64,000 nucleotides of DNA from Gemmataceae bacterium (GTDB taxonomy: Bacteria > Planctomycetota > Planctomycetia > Gemmatales > Gemmataceae). A program made the translations under genes and the position numbers. Under the pieces are notes generated by a model, which had not been told where the DNA came from, made no database searches, and worked only from the letters and a program-made list of their open reading frames with translations. The stretch lies in NCBI GenBank assembly GCA_901538445.1, contig LR594585.1, forward strand, positions 2,011,369 to 2,075,368. The letters are read 5' to 3'. Below, piece by piece: positions 8,797 through 16,621 of this stretch. How positions within the stretch are numbered: position 1 is the first letter of the stretch; every line of letters starts with the position of its first letter.

Positions 8797-9902
8797 TCAG
8801 TCCCGGAACACGACGTCCAGGCCGCTCGCGTCGGCGGGGACGGTCGCGCGGACGGGTGCGGCCGCCCCGTGGCCCCAGGTGAACGTCGGGGCGAGCTTCG
8901 CCGACAGGTACGTCCGCGCCGGGAGGTTCACGGCCCGGCCCTCGATCGTCAGGCTCACGTCGCGGTCCGTGTGGTTGTAGAACCCGACCGTCTTGCGGCC
9001 GTCGGCGGGGGCGGCGCGGTCGGACCGGGCCGGGAACACGCTCACCGACGGGCCGGCGTCGCGCCCCGCGGCCAGCGGGCTGGAGCGCGACACCGACTTC
9101 TGCGGGGCGACCGGCGAGTCGGGCGGGAGCGTCAGCGACGGCAGCGTACTCGGCTTCCCCGGCTCGGGGAGTTCGGGGACCGACGGGGAAGGGATCAGCC
9201 CCTCGGGCAGCGGCGGGGCCGGGCCGGGGACCGCGGACCCGCCCGGATCGCGGGGCAGCTCCGGCGCCGGGGCCTTCGGTTCTGGGCTGGCCGGGGCCGG
9301 CGTGGGAACGGCGGGCCGCTCGGGCGTGCTCGCCGGCCCCTTCGGAACCGGGATCGGCGTGAAGTCCGGCTCCTTCGGCACCACGAGCTTGGGCAGCGTC
9401 CCGTCGTCCTTGGGGGTGTCCACGCCCGGGAACTTCGGCAGCGGTTGCGTGTCGGTCACGGCCGCGGCCGGCGGAGTGGTCTTCGGCGGCGGGGGGGGTC
9501 GGTCGCCACCGCGGGCGGCGGGTCCTTGCGCGGCGGCATCGCGGCCGGGACGTTCGGCGACGCCACCGGGCCCGTTGTCCCCCCGGCCGGCCGCACCTCG
9601 GACGGCGGGTTCGCCGGGGGCCGCGGCCGGGTCGCCCCGGCGCTGGACGGCGCGGCCTTCGGCACGGCCTCGACCCGCGGCGGGGCGAGCGGGTAGCCGG
9701 TCGCCGGCGGCGCGACGCACACCGGCGGGCAGCACGGCACCTCGACCGGGTACACGGGGTACGCCGGGTAGCAGGCCGGCTCGTAGTGCGCGTAGCCGTG
9801 GTAGTAGTCGCTGCGGGCGGCCCACCGCGGCCAGCACGCCGACGCCCAGTCGGGCAGTGTGAACACGGCCAGCACCGCGAGCCAGCACAGGTGGCGCGTC
9901 AT
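8797..9902 (-). CDS. Secreted Pro-rich protein with apparent frameshift
   Basis: Two reading frames together make one protein of about 368 residues. The first runs from the ATG at 9902 (AAGGA 8 nt upstream) and carries a signal peptide (MTRHLCWLAVLAVFTLPDWA), then a Cys/Tyr/Pro-rich segment and a Pro-rich linker. The second runs on to the stop at 8797 through a long Pro-rich region to a folded C terminus (KTVGFYNHTDRDVSLTIEG). They meet at a run of eight G (plus strand) at 9491-9498; nine would restore one frame. Possible causes are a sequencing indel, a real null allele, or phase-variable slippage. Function unknown; probably a cell-surface protein. Confidence 0.75.
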
Positions 9903-10227
9903 GGTGAAATTCCTTTTTCGGAGCGCGAACGGGTTCCCCCCGACAGTTTGTAACTCTTTCAATGCGCGCGATTCAAGCCGGATCGCGCGGCAGGCGCATT
10001 CGGCCGGCGAGGACAGAAACCGGGGAAGACAAATCGGGCACGGGCACGGGCACGCACGCGGGCACGGACCAAACACGAGGCGCGCGTCCATCCCGTGCCT
10101 TCCCGTTCTTCCTCCGTGCCCTTGCCCCAGCCCGTGCCCGTGCCCGTGCCCGATCGTCTTCCCCGCCTCGGGTCTGTCTGCCCTCTGTAATCTGTCCTCC
10201 GATCCCCGCTGCCGAAGGATGTCCCCC
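9903..10227. other. Divergent intergenic region with micro-repeat hairpin
   Basis: 325 nt between two divergent secreted-protein genes, so it must hold both promoters, none of which is obvious. Most of it is a class B hairpin (10034-10163) of GGGCAC units and their complement. Confidence 0.6.
10034..10163. repeat. Micro-repeat hairpin, GGGCAC units (class B)
   Basis: The left arm has tandem copies of GGGCAC (CGGGCACGGGCACGGGCAC) and the right arm tandem GCCCGT, with a long spacer. It has the same build as the elements in the ribosomal operon but a different unit. Confidence 0.75.
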
Positions 10228-11628
10228 ATGCGAGTCGCCGCTCTGCTCGTGCTCCTGCTCCCGGCGGTCGCGCACGCGCAGCCCGAGCGCCTGCCCCGCT
10301 ACGAGGTCGGCCGCCGGCTCAAGGCGTTCGAGGCCGCGTGGGAGAAGGTCGACGACCCCGCCGCACGCGAGCGCGCCCTGGCGGTCCTCCCGAGCGCCAC
10401 GAAGCAGTTCTTCGCGTTCGACCTCCCGGGGGCCGGCCGCACGCTCGACCTCGCGACCTTCGCGCTCGCGTCCGACGCCGGGCCGTCGGCCGGCCGGCAG
10501 TGGGTGTGGAGCCTCGACGCGGTGCCCGAGCGGCGCGTCATCGACGGGGCCGCGAAGGAGCTCGCGGTCACGGTCCGCCCGCTGTACCCGGTGAAGGGCG
10601 AGCGGCCCAAGGCGCTCGAACTGCAACTGTGGTTCACGAACAGGGACGTGGTGACCGTGAGGCCGCGCGAGTTCCCGGTCACGGTGAAGGTGCCGGTGCC
10701 GCCGCTCGGCGACGCCCGCGGCCTCGACCGCAAGCTGTACTTCCTCGCCGACGGCGCGAAGGAGCTGCGCCCCGTCCCCGTCGGGGTGTCGCAGGTCGCC
10801 GACCTCAAGGCCCGCGTCGCGGCGCTCGCGAAGGCGGCCGACGGGTGGGAGAGGCTGGAGACGATCGAGCAGGCCACGGTCCGCGACCGCTCGCGGGTGC
10901 TGGCGGGGCTCGTCGCGGGCGACGCGCCGGACAGCGACCTCCCCGCGGCCGGGCTCCTCGCGAACGCCGAGGCGATGCTCGACGGGGAACCGTTCTTCAC
11001 CGCGGCGCGGCACGGGCAGTTCTGGCTCTCGGTGCCGCTGGGCGGGAAGAAGTCGGTCCCGTGCCGCGTCTTCGTCCCGAAGGGGCTCGACCGGTCGAAG
11101 CCGGTGCCGGTCGTGGTCGCGCTGCACGGGGTCGGTGTCGGCGCGAGCGCGTTCTTCGAGGCCTACGGGGCCGGCCGGCTCGTGAAGGAGTGCGAGGACC
11201 GCCGCTGGGTGCTGGTCGCCCCCGAGTGCGGGCTCGGGCTCGCCGCCCCGCCGGTCGCCGAGGTCGTCGCGGCGCTCGGCGCCCGCTACCCGCTCGACCC
11301 GAAGCGGGTGTTCCTCGTCGGGCACTCGATGGGCGCGGCGCTCGCGCTGGACCTGGCCGCGGCCGGGGGGTACGCGGGGGTCGCCGCTCTCGGCGGGGGC
11401 GGCCGGCTCGCGAAGCCCGGGGCGCTCGCGGCGGTGCCGGTGTTCGTGGGCGTCGGCGACAACGACCCGTACGCGCTGGCCGGCGCGCGCTCGCTGAACA
11501 AGGCGCTGGCGGCCGCGGGCGCGAAGGCGCTCACCTACAAGGAGTACCCCGGCGTCGAGCACCTCGTGATCGTTCGCGAGGCGCTCCCCGACGCCCTCGC
11601 GGTGTTCGACCGGGCCGCGGCGAAGTGA
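10228..11628 (+). CDS. Secreted alpha/beta hydrolase (esterase-like)
   Basis: 466 residues. The start chosen is the ATG at 10228 because AAGGA lies 8 nt upstream; an in-frame ATG at 10219 overlaps that site. Residues 1-17 are a signal peptide ending in AHAQ. The N-terminal half (about 20-265) has no recognised domain. The C-terminal half is an alpha/beta hydrolase: oxyanion region VVALHGVGVGASAFF, nucleophile elbow GHSMGAALALD, acid in GDNDPYAL and histidine in GVEHLVI. It resembles the phospholipase/carboxylesterase and LpqC/PHB-depolymerase-like groups. Secreted; substrate unknown. Confidence 0.9.
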   Translation: MRVAALLVLLLPAVAHAQPERLPRYEVGRRLKAFEAAWEKVDDPAARERALAVLPSATKQFFAFDLPGAGRTLDLATFALASDAGPSAGRQWVWSLDAVPERRVIDGAAKELAVTVRPLYPVKGERPKALELQLWFTNRDVVTVRPREFPVTVKVPVPPLGDARGLDRKLYFLADGAKELRPVPVGVSQVADLKARVAALAKAADGWERLETIEQATVRDRSRVLAGLVAGDAPDSDLPAAGLLANAEAMLDGEPFFTAARHGQFWLSVPLGGKKSVPCRVFVPKGLDRSKPVPVVVALHGVGVGASAFFEAYGAGRLVKECEDRRWVLVAPECGLGLAAPPVAEVVAALGARYPLDPKRVFLVGHSMGAALALDLAAAGGYAGVAALGGGGRLAKPGALAAVPVFVGVGDNDPYALAGARSLNKALAAAGAKALTYKEYPGVEHLVIVREALPDALAVFDRAAAK

Positions 11629-11749
11629 GCGACCCCGGGGCGGCCCCCGCTCGCCGCGGCCCGGTCCATTGCGTTCGGCCCCGGTGCGGGTACACTACGC
11701 CGGGCGGGGCTCGTTCCCCGCGCCGTCCGCGTCACACCGAAGGGTTGCC

Positions 11750-12184
11750 ATGAAACGGTTCGCAGTTGCCGCGTCGCTGCTGGCGGTCTCGCTCGCCGGG
11801 GTCGCGCTCGCCGACGAGAAGGCCCTCAAGGAACTCGAGGGCAGCTACGTCGTCACCGTCTTGGAAAAGGGCGGGAAGGCGGCCCCGAAGGAGATCATGG
11901 ACGGGCTCAAGGTGAGCATCAAGGGCGACGCCCTGACCATTACCGTCGGGGGCGACGAGAAGAAGGCGAAGATCAAGGTGGACGGGGCCAAGACGCCGGC
12001 CACCATCGACATCCTCCCGTCGGACGGCCCGGAGAAGGGCAAGACGTTCCCCGGCATCTACAAGGTCGAGAAGGGCGAGGTCACCATCGTGTTCCACGAG
12101 AAGGAATCCGACCGCCCCAAGGAGTTCAAGTCCGAGGGCGAGGGGATGCTCATGAAGTTGAAGAAGGCCGAAGAGAAGAAGTGA
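11750..12184 (+). CDS. TIGR03067 domain protein (paralogue 1)
   Basis: 144 residues from the ATG at 11750, preceded by GAAGGG. There is a signal peptide (residues 1-21, ending ALAD), then the planctomycete TIGR03067 domain: LKELEGSYVVTVLEKGGK, KIKVDGAKTPATIDILP and GIYKVEKGEVTI. The domain is a small beta-barrel-like secreted module of unknown role. The gene 156 nt downstream encodes a paralogue of exactly the same length, so the pair probably arose by tandem duplication. Confidence 0.92.
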   Translation: MKRFAVAASLLAVSLAGVALADEKALKELEGSYVVTVLEKGGKAAPKEIMDGLKVSIKGDALTITVGGDEKKAKIKVDGAKTPATIDILPSDGPEKGKTFPGIYKVEKGEVTIVFHEKESDRPKEFKSEGEGMLMKLKKAEEKK

Positions 12185-12196
12185 CCTCCGCCCGGT

Positions 12197-12301
12197 CCAG
12201 GGGTTGAACCCCCTGGCAATGCTCGGTGACACCGTTGGTGTCACGGTGCCTTTTGGACCCCGAAGGGGTCACCGGCAATGGCCAGGGGTTTCAACCCCTG
12301 G
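12197..12301. repeat. Nested palindromes between TIGR03067 paralogues
   Basis: Nested inverted repeats (CCAGGGGTTGAACCCCCTGG, GGTGACACC / GGTGTCACC, GACCCCGAAGGGGTC, CCAGGGGTTTCAACCCCTGG) fill the spacer of the tandem pair. The outer arms resemble the CCAGGGG ends of the 68-nt repeat near the transposase. Confidence 0.8.
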
Positions 12302-12339
12302 ACGTCTTCGAAGTTTCAGCACCGCCCCGGAGGTTCACC

Positions 12340-12774
12340 ATGCGCACGCTGATCGCCGCGGCCGGGTTCCTGGCCCTCGCGGCCCCGGTCCTGCGGGCCG
12401 ACGAGAAGGCCGACGCGGCCAAGAAGCTCGACGGCACGTACGAGGTCGTCTCGGTCCTCGTCAACGGCAGGCCCGACGACAAGAAGAAGGACGAGGCCAA
12501 GGGCGTCGAGATCAAGGACGGCACCCTCTCGATCAAGGGCGAGAAGCGGACCGAGAGCGTGAAATTCACCCTCGACCCGTCGAAGAAGCCGGCCCACATC
12601 GACATGTCCGTCGGCCCCAAGGAGGTGGTGCTGGGCATCTACGAGGCGAAGGACACCGACAAGGGGCTCGAACTGGTCCTCGCGTTCTCCAAGGGGCTCT
12701 CGAAGGACCGCCCCAAGGACTTCAAGGGCGAGGGCGAGGACGCGATGGTCCTCACGCTGCTCCGCAGGAAGTGA
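12340..12774 (+). CDS. TIGR03067 domain protein (paralogue 2)
   Basis: 144 residues from the ATG at 12340, with GGAGG 7 nt upstream. Signal peptide of about 20 residues (MRTLIAAAGFLALAAPVLRA), then LDGTYEVVSVLVNGRPDD, FTLDPSKKPAHIDMS, VLGIYEAKDTDKGLELV and KDRPKDFKGEGEDAMVLTL. It aligns along its full length with the upstream paralogue. It may share a transcript with paralogue 1, but the palindromes between them could uncouple expression. Confidence 0.92.
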   Translation: MRTLIAAAGFLALAAPVLRADEKADAAKKLDGTYEVVSVLVNGRPDDKKKDEAKGVEIKDGTLSIKGEKRTESVKFTLDPSKKPAHIDMSVGPKEVVLGIYEAKDTDKGLELVLAFSKGLSKDRPKDFKGEGEDAMVLTLLRRK

Positions 12775-12790
12775 CCGCCACACGGTTCCG

Positions 12791-12858
12791 GGCGGGCGGC
12801 GCGGCGTGAGCCCGCCGGTGGCGCACAGCACCGGCGGGCTCACGCCGCGCCGCCCGCC
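12791..12858. repeat. Perfect 30-bp hairpin (class A)
   Basis: Arms 12791-12820 and 12829-12858 are exact reverse complements (start GGCGGGCGGCGCGGCGTGAG), with an 8-nt loop. It lies 16 nt after a TIGR03067 stop codon, so it could act as a rightward terminator, although no U tract follows. Confidence 0.9.
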
Positions 12859-12964
12859 AACCGGTTGGGCTTTCCCAGCCCCCCCCGGTTGCACTACGCT
12901 AGTCCCAACGCCAGCGTGCGGGCACCGGCCCGGCGCTCCGTCCTTCGTTCCCGGCGGGCCGGAC

Positions 12965-13729
12965 ATGGAAGAGTCGTTCTTCGCACAGGTCGCGAACATT
13001 GTCGGGACGCTCGTCGACCCGCGGAACCTCACGAACCCGGACGCCTTCAAGGCCGCGCTGAACCAGCCCGGCGTGTTCTACGCCGCCCTGTGCGCCGTCA
13101 CCCTGATCGTGTTCACTGAGACCGGCCTGCTGATCGGGTTCCTTCTCCCCGGGGACTCGCTCCTGGTCGTCCTCGGCGTCGTGGCCCAGCTCAGCGACTG
13201 GCCGCTGTGGCCGTTCCTCGGGTGCCTGTGCGTCGCGGCCGTGGTCGGCGACACGGTCGGGTACTGGATCGGCTACCGCACCGGCCCGGCGCTGTTCAAC
13301 CGCCCGTCGAGCCGGCTGTTCAAGCAGGAGTACCTCCAAAAGGCCCGGGAGTTCTACGACCGGCACGGCGGGAAGACGGTGATTTTCGCCCGGTTCGTGC
13401 CGATCGTGCGGACCTTCGTGCCGGTCGTCGCCGGGGCCGCCCGGATGGAGTACCGCACGTTCCTCTCGTACAACGTGATCGGCGGCGTCGCCTGGATCGT
13501 GAGCATGCTGCTGTTCGGCTACTACCTCCTCCCGGTGGCCGACCCGGTGTTCCAGCGGCTCCTGGGCAAGCCGGACTTCACCTGGGCCAAGCACATCGAC
13601 AAGCTGGCCGCGATGGTGATCGTCGCGTCGGTGCTGCCGATCGCGTGGAAGTGGTGGACCCAGCGGCGGGCGGCGGGCGCGGTCGCCGCCGGGGCCAAGC
13701 TCCCGGGGCCGCCGGTCCCCGGCGTGTGA
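12965..13729 (+). CDS. DedA family membrane protein
   Basis: 254 residues from the ATG at 12965. Hydrophobic segments and family motifs are clear: FTETGLLIGFLLPGDSLLVV (ends of TM1 and the re-entrant loop), GDTVGYWIGYRTG, the conserved FARFVPIVRTFVPVVAGAA and YNVIGGVAWIVSMLLFGYYL. DedA-family (SNARE-associated, PF09335) proteins are inner-membrane transporters linked to lipid recycling and membrane potential; the exact substrate here is not readable. The longer in-frame extension upstream covers the palindrome and was not used. Confidence 0.95.
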   Translation: MEESFFAQVANIVGTLVDPRNLTNPDAFKAALNQPGVFYAALCAVTLIVFTETGLLIGFLLPGDSLLVVLGVVAQLSDWPLWPFLGCLCVAAVVGDTVGYWIGYRTGPALFNRPSSRLFKQEYLQKAREFYDRHGGKTVIFARFVPIVRTFVPVVAGAARMEYRTFLSYNVIGGVAWIVSMLLFGYYLLPVADPVFQRLLGKPDFTWAKHIDKLAAMVIVASVLPIAWKWWTQRRAAGAVAAGAKLPGPPVPGV

Positions 13730-13789
13730 CGCGGGCCGGGCCGGTCGTCCTCTGCGGTTCTGTCCTCTCATCTTACATAAGGGCCGTTC

Positions 13790-14281
13790 ATGAGCTTCGG
13801 GGATGAGGCGGGGGTCGAGTTCGAGACGTCGCGGGGCCGGGACTGGCCGAGCGTCCGCCAGTTCAACGTGTTCCTCGCCAACCGCATGGGCGCGCTGCTC
13901 GAGCTGGTCCGCAAGTTCGAGTCCACCGACGTGCGGGTCGTGTCGCTCACCGTCGTCGAGACGGCCGACTGTGCGATCATCCGGCTCGTGCCCAGCGACT
14001 ACGAGCGGGGGTACGAGGTGCTCACCGCCGCGAAGTACCCGTTCACCGAGAGCGACCTGCTAGTCGTCAAGCTCCCGGACGACGACCGCCCGCTGCTCAC
14101 CATCACCAAGGCGCTGCTCAGCGCCGAGATCGACATCTGCTACATGTACCCGCTGCTGACCGGCGTCGGCCCGCTCGGGAACACCGCCATCGCCGTCCAC
14201 GTCGACGACTTCGAGGCGGCCGCCGCCGCGCTCGAGGGCAACGGGTTCACCCTGTTCACCGAGAACGACCTGCGCGAGTGA
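13790..14281 (+). CDS. ACT-domain protein, probable amino-acid sensor
   Basis: 163 residues from the ATG at 13790. Two ACT-like halves can be seen: residues about 23-95 (RQFNVFLANRMGALLELVRK, VRVVSLTVVETADCAIIRLV) and about 98-160 (LLTITKALLSAEIDICYMYP, GNTAIAVHVDDFEAAAAAL). There is no catalytic domain, so it is a stand-alone ACT protein of the kind that binds amino acids. It lies 60 nt after the DedA stop and may be co-transcribed with it. Confidence 0.85.
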   Translation: MSFGDEAGVEFETSRGRDWPSVRQFNVFLANRMGALLELVRKFESTDVRVVSLTVVETADCAIIRLVPSDYERGYEVLTAAKYPFTESDLLVVKLPDDDRPLLTITKALLSAEIDICYMYPLLTGVGPLGNTAIAVHVDDFEAAAAALEGNGFTLFTENDLRE

Positions 14282-14301
14282 CCCGGCGGACTCCCCGACT
14301 T

Positions 14302-14364
14302 GGCGAACCCTGAGCGCCAGCGAGGGGGTGATGGTCACCCCCTCGCTGGCGCTCAGGGTTCGCC
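14302..14364. repeat. Perfect 30-bp hairpin between convergent genes
   Basis: Arms 14302-14331 and 14335-14364 are exact reverse complements (start GGCGAACCCTGAGCGCCAGC) with a 3-nt loop. It sits between the convergent ACT and hemW-like genes, where a bidirectional terminator would fit. The stem resembles the 8712 and 62676 hairpins (GAGCGCC...AGCGAGGG). Confidence 0.9.
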
Positions 14365-14384
14365 GAAACCACAGCCTCGGCCCG

Positions 14385-15668
14385 CTACTCTCCCAGCGCC
14401 TTCATCAACTCCTCGATCACCGCGTCGGCCACGAACAGCCCGCGGCGCGTCAGCCGCACCGACGCGCCGTCGTCGGCCAGCAACCCGGCGTCCACCAGCC
14501 GCGGGAGTCGGTCGCCCAGGAGCGCGTCGAGGCCGAAGCCGGTCTGCTCGGCGAACCGACCCCGTGCGATCCCACTGAGTCGCCGCAACTGCGTGCCGAC
14601 CGTCTCGAACGCCCGCTCCCGCGGCTCCAGCCGCTCCGACTGGAACGTCGGCGACTCGCCCGAGAGCACCTTGCGCACGTAGGCCTTCGTGTCGCGGGTG
14701 TTCAGTTCGCGGACCCCGCCGACGTACCGCGCCGCCCCTGCCCCGAACCCGAAGTACGCCTCGTTCGCCCAGTACCGCTCGTTGTGCCGGCTGCGGCACC
14801 CGGGCCGCGCGAAGTTGCTCACCTCGTAGTGCTCGAACCCGGCCGCCGTGAGCCGGTCGATGGCGAGTTCGTACATCGCCAGTTCGTCGTCCTCGGGCAC
14901 CACCGCCACGAGCCCGCCCCGGCGCTGCTTCCACAGCGGCGTGCCCTTCTCGTAAGTGAGACCGTAGGTGGAGACGTGGTCCGGGCCGAGCGCGAGCGCG
15001 GCGTCGAGGTCCGCCGCCCACGTTTCGAGCGTCGAACCGGGGGCCGCGAAGATCAGGTCGAGGGACAACTGGAGCCCGTTCGCCCGCACCGCCGCGACCG
15101 CCGCCGGGATCTGCTCGGCGGTGTGCCGCCGGTCGAGCGCCGCGAGCGACTCCGGGCGGAACGACTGCACCCCGATGCTCACCCGCGTGCCGCCGTGCGC
15201 CGCGAAGATCGCCGCCTTCTCGGCCGTAAGGCTGTCGGGCGTGGACTCGACGGAGAACTCCCGCGGGGAGTGGGCAGTGGGCAGTGGGCAGTGGGCAGTT
15301 GAAGAAAAAGCAGAGTGGGCAGACGAATCGAGCACTCCGGGAGCCGCTTTGCTGACTTTCTCTGCCCACTGCCCACTCCCCACTGTCCACTCCCCGAACG
15401 GCAGCCACCGGTTCACGGTCGCCAACAGGCGCGCGAACTGGTCGGGGTTGGGGTAGGTCGGGGTGCCGCCGCCGATGAAGAGCGTTTCGACCGGGTGCGG
15501 CGCGCCGAGGCCGCTCATTTCGAGGTCGAGCGCGTCGAGGTAGTGGTCGATGAGGTGGTCGTGGCCGGAGATGACCGCGAAGTCGCAGTACCCGCAGTGG
15601 TGGCCGCAGAACGGGACGTGGGCGTAACCGGTCCGGGGGGCGAGCCAGGGAGGCGTTTCGCGTTTCAC
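14385..15668 (-). CDS. hemW: HemW-like radical SAM protein with in-frame repeat insertion
   Basis: 427 residues. Radical SAM cluster motif CGHHCGYC (Cys 21, 25, 28) in YAHVPFCGHHCGYCDF, then the SAM-binding GGGTPT near 67-72, SIGVQSF, and the C-terminal HemW region (FGFGAGAARY). The family includes the heme chaperone HemW and is related to oxygen-independent coproporphyrinogen III oxidase. Residues about 92-137 have no family counterpart; they translate a micro-repeat hairpin inserted between NRWLP and FSVESTPDSL, where homologues are continuous. The start is a GTG at 15668 inside another repeat arm; three GTGs spaced 7 nt lie there, only this one in frame. The protein may still fold if the insert loops out. 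Confidence 0.9.
   Translation of the reverse strand: MKRETPPWLAPRTGYAHVPFCGHHCGYCDFAVISGHDHLIDHYLDALDLEMSGLGAPHPVETLFIGGGTPTYPNPDQFARLLATVNRWLPFGEWTVGSGQWAEKVSKAAPGVLDSSAHSAFSSTAHCPLPTAHSPREFSVESTPDSLTAEKAAIFAAHGGTRVSIGVQSFRPESLAALDRRHTAEQIPAAVAAVRANGLQLSLDLIFAAPGSTLETWAADLDAALALGPDHVSTYGLTYEKGTPLWKQRRGGLVAVVPEDDELAMYELAIDRLTAAGFEHYEVSNFARPGCRSRHNERYWANEAYFGFGAGAARYVGGVRELNTRDTKAYVRKVLSGESPTFQSERLEPRERAFETVGTQLRRLSGIARGRFAEQTGFGLDALLGDRLPRLVDAGLLADDGASVRLTRRGLFVADAVIEELMKALGE
15258..15395. repeat. Micro-repeat hairpin inserted in frame in hemW
   Basis: One arm has four GTGGGCA units at about 15270-15300; the other arm is TGCCCACTGCCCACTCCCCA at about 15360-15390. The stretch is a multiple of three and has no stop in the hemW frame. 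The same unit occurs between ribosomal genes at 43223, 44252 and 44731. Confidence 0.9.
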
Positions 15669-15762
15669 GTTTCACGTTTCACGTTCGGAGGGGCGGGGCC
15701 GCACACCCATCGTATGCGACCCGACCCCTCGCAACGTGTGACGTCGAACGCGAAACGCGAGC
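15655..15762. repeat. Micro-repeat hairpin covering the hemW start
   Basis: Tandem CGTTTCA units at 15661-15682 and the inner sequence GCGTTTCGCGTTT pair with AACGCGAAACGCG near 15750-15762. The hemW GTG start codon is part of this arm. Confidence 0.8.
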
Positions 15763-15769
15763 GGGTTGG

Positions 15770-16621
15770 TCACGGGAAGACGAACGCCATGCCGGTCATG
15801 ATGACGCCCTCGAAGGCGGTGCCGGTGATCGTCAGGCCCGGCGGGTACAGGTAGTACGGCACGGGGGTGCCGGGAAGGCACTTGCCGGCGCTGGTGTCCC
15901 AGAACCCGTAGGCGAAGCCCGACGCCAGGCTCTGCGGCCACATCAGCACGTCGCGGTAGAAGTACAGGGACGACACGAGCGGCTGCACGATGCCGAGGTC
16001 CCACCCGTACCGCTCGGCGTTCTTCTCCTCGAAGTGGAGCCGGCGGTGGACGACGTAGAGCGCGTCGTAGGTGGTCTGCATCGGGGGGTACGTGGCCGTC
16101 TTGGCGACGTACGGCGCGTTGCCGCCGACGGGCGCGACCGGCGGGAACTTGAGGGTCGCCTCGTAGCTCCCGTCCATCTTCACGTTCCGCTGGCGGTCGG
16201 CCTCGCGGATCGAGTTCATGATGATCTGCTCGAGCTGCGCGTTGTCGTAGATGTGCAGCACGTCCTCAGGCTTGGGGAGGGCCGTGTACTTGCGCCGGTC
16301 CAGCGCGGCCTGCTCCTCGGGCGTGGTCTTCTTCTCGGTGCCGGTGCCCTTGGGCTGCGGGTCGCCGCCGAGGTCCGGGACCTTCTTCGGGTCCGGCTGC
16401 GGGACCGGCGGCTGCGCCTGCGCGACCGCGGCGTCCGGCGGCAGCGGGACCGCGAGGGGCGGCGCGGCGAGCACGCCGGGCACCCCAGCGGGGGGCTGCG
16501 CCGCGGCACCGGCGGCCACCGCCGCGAGGGCCGCGGCGACGCACGCCGCGCTAAACGCCGTCCCCGCCGCTCGCTTCCGCGGAGCTGTAGTTCGGGGCTT
16601 CGTGAGTGATAAAGATGTCAT
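15770..16621 (-). CDS. Secreted protein of unknown function
   Basis: 283 residues from the ATG at 16621, overlapping the guaB 3' end by 71 nt. The N terminus is basic ([13 protein letters not shown]), followed by a hydrophobic Ala-rich segment ending AAAQPP, which fits a long signal peptide. A Pro/Gln/Lys-rich linker (to about residue 95) leads to a folded domain with [40 protein letters not shown] and [15 protein letters not shown]. No recognised family. The overlap suggests translational coupling to guaB. A downstream start would cost the basic n-region. Confidence 0.7.
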   Translation of the reverse strand: MTSLSLTKPRTTAPRKRAAGTAFSAACVAAALAAVAAGAAAQPPAGVPGVLAAPPLAVPLPPDAAVAQAQPPVPQPDPKKVPDLGGDPQPKGTGTEKKTTPEEQAALDRRKYTALPKPEDVLHIYDNAQLEQIIMNSIREADRQRNVKMDGSYEATLKFPPVAPVGGNAPYVAKTATYPPMQTTYDALYVVHRRLHFEEKNAERYGWDLGIVQPLVSSLYFYRDVLMWPQSLASGFAYGFWDTSAGKCLPGTPVPYYLYPPGLTITGTAFEGVIMTGMAFVFP

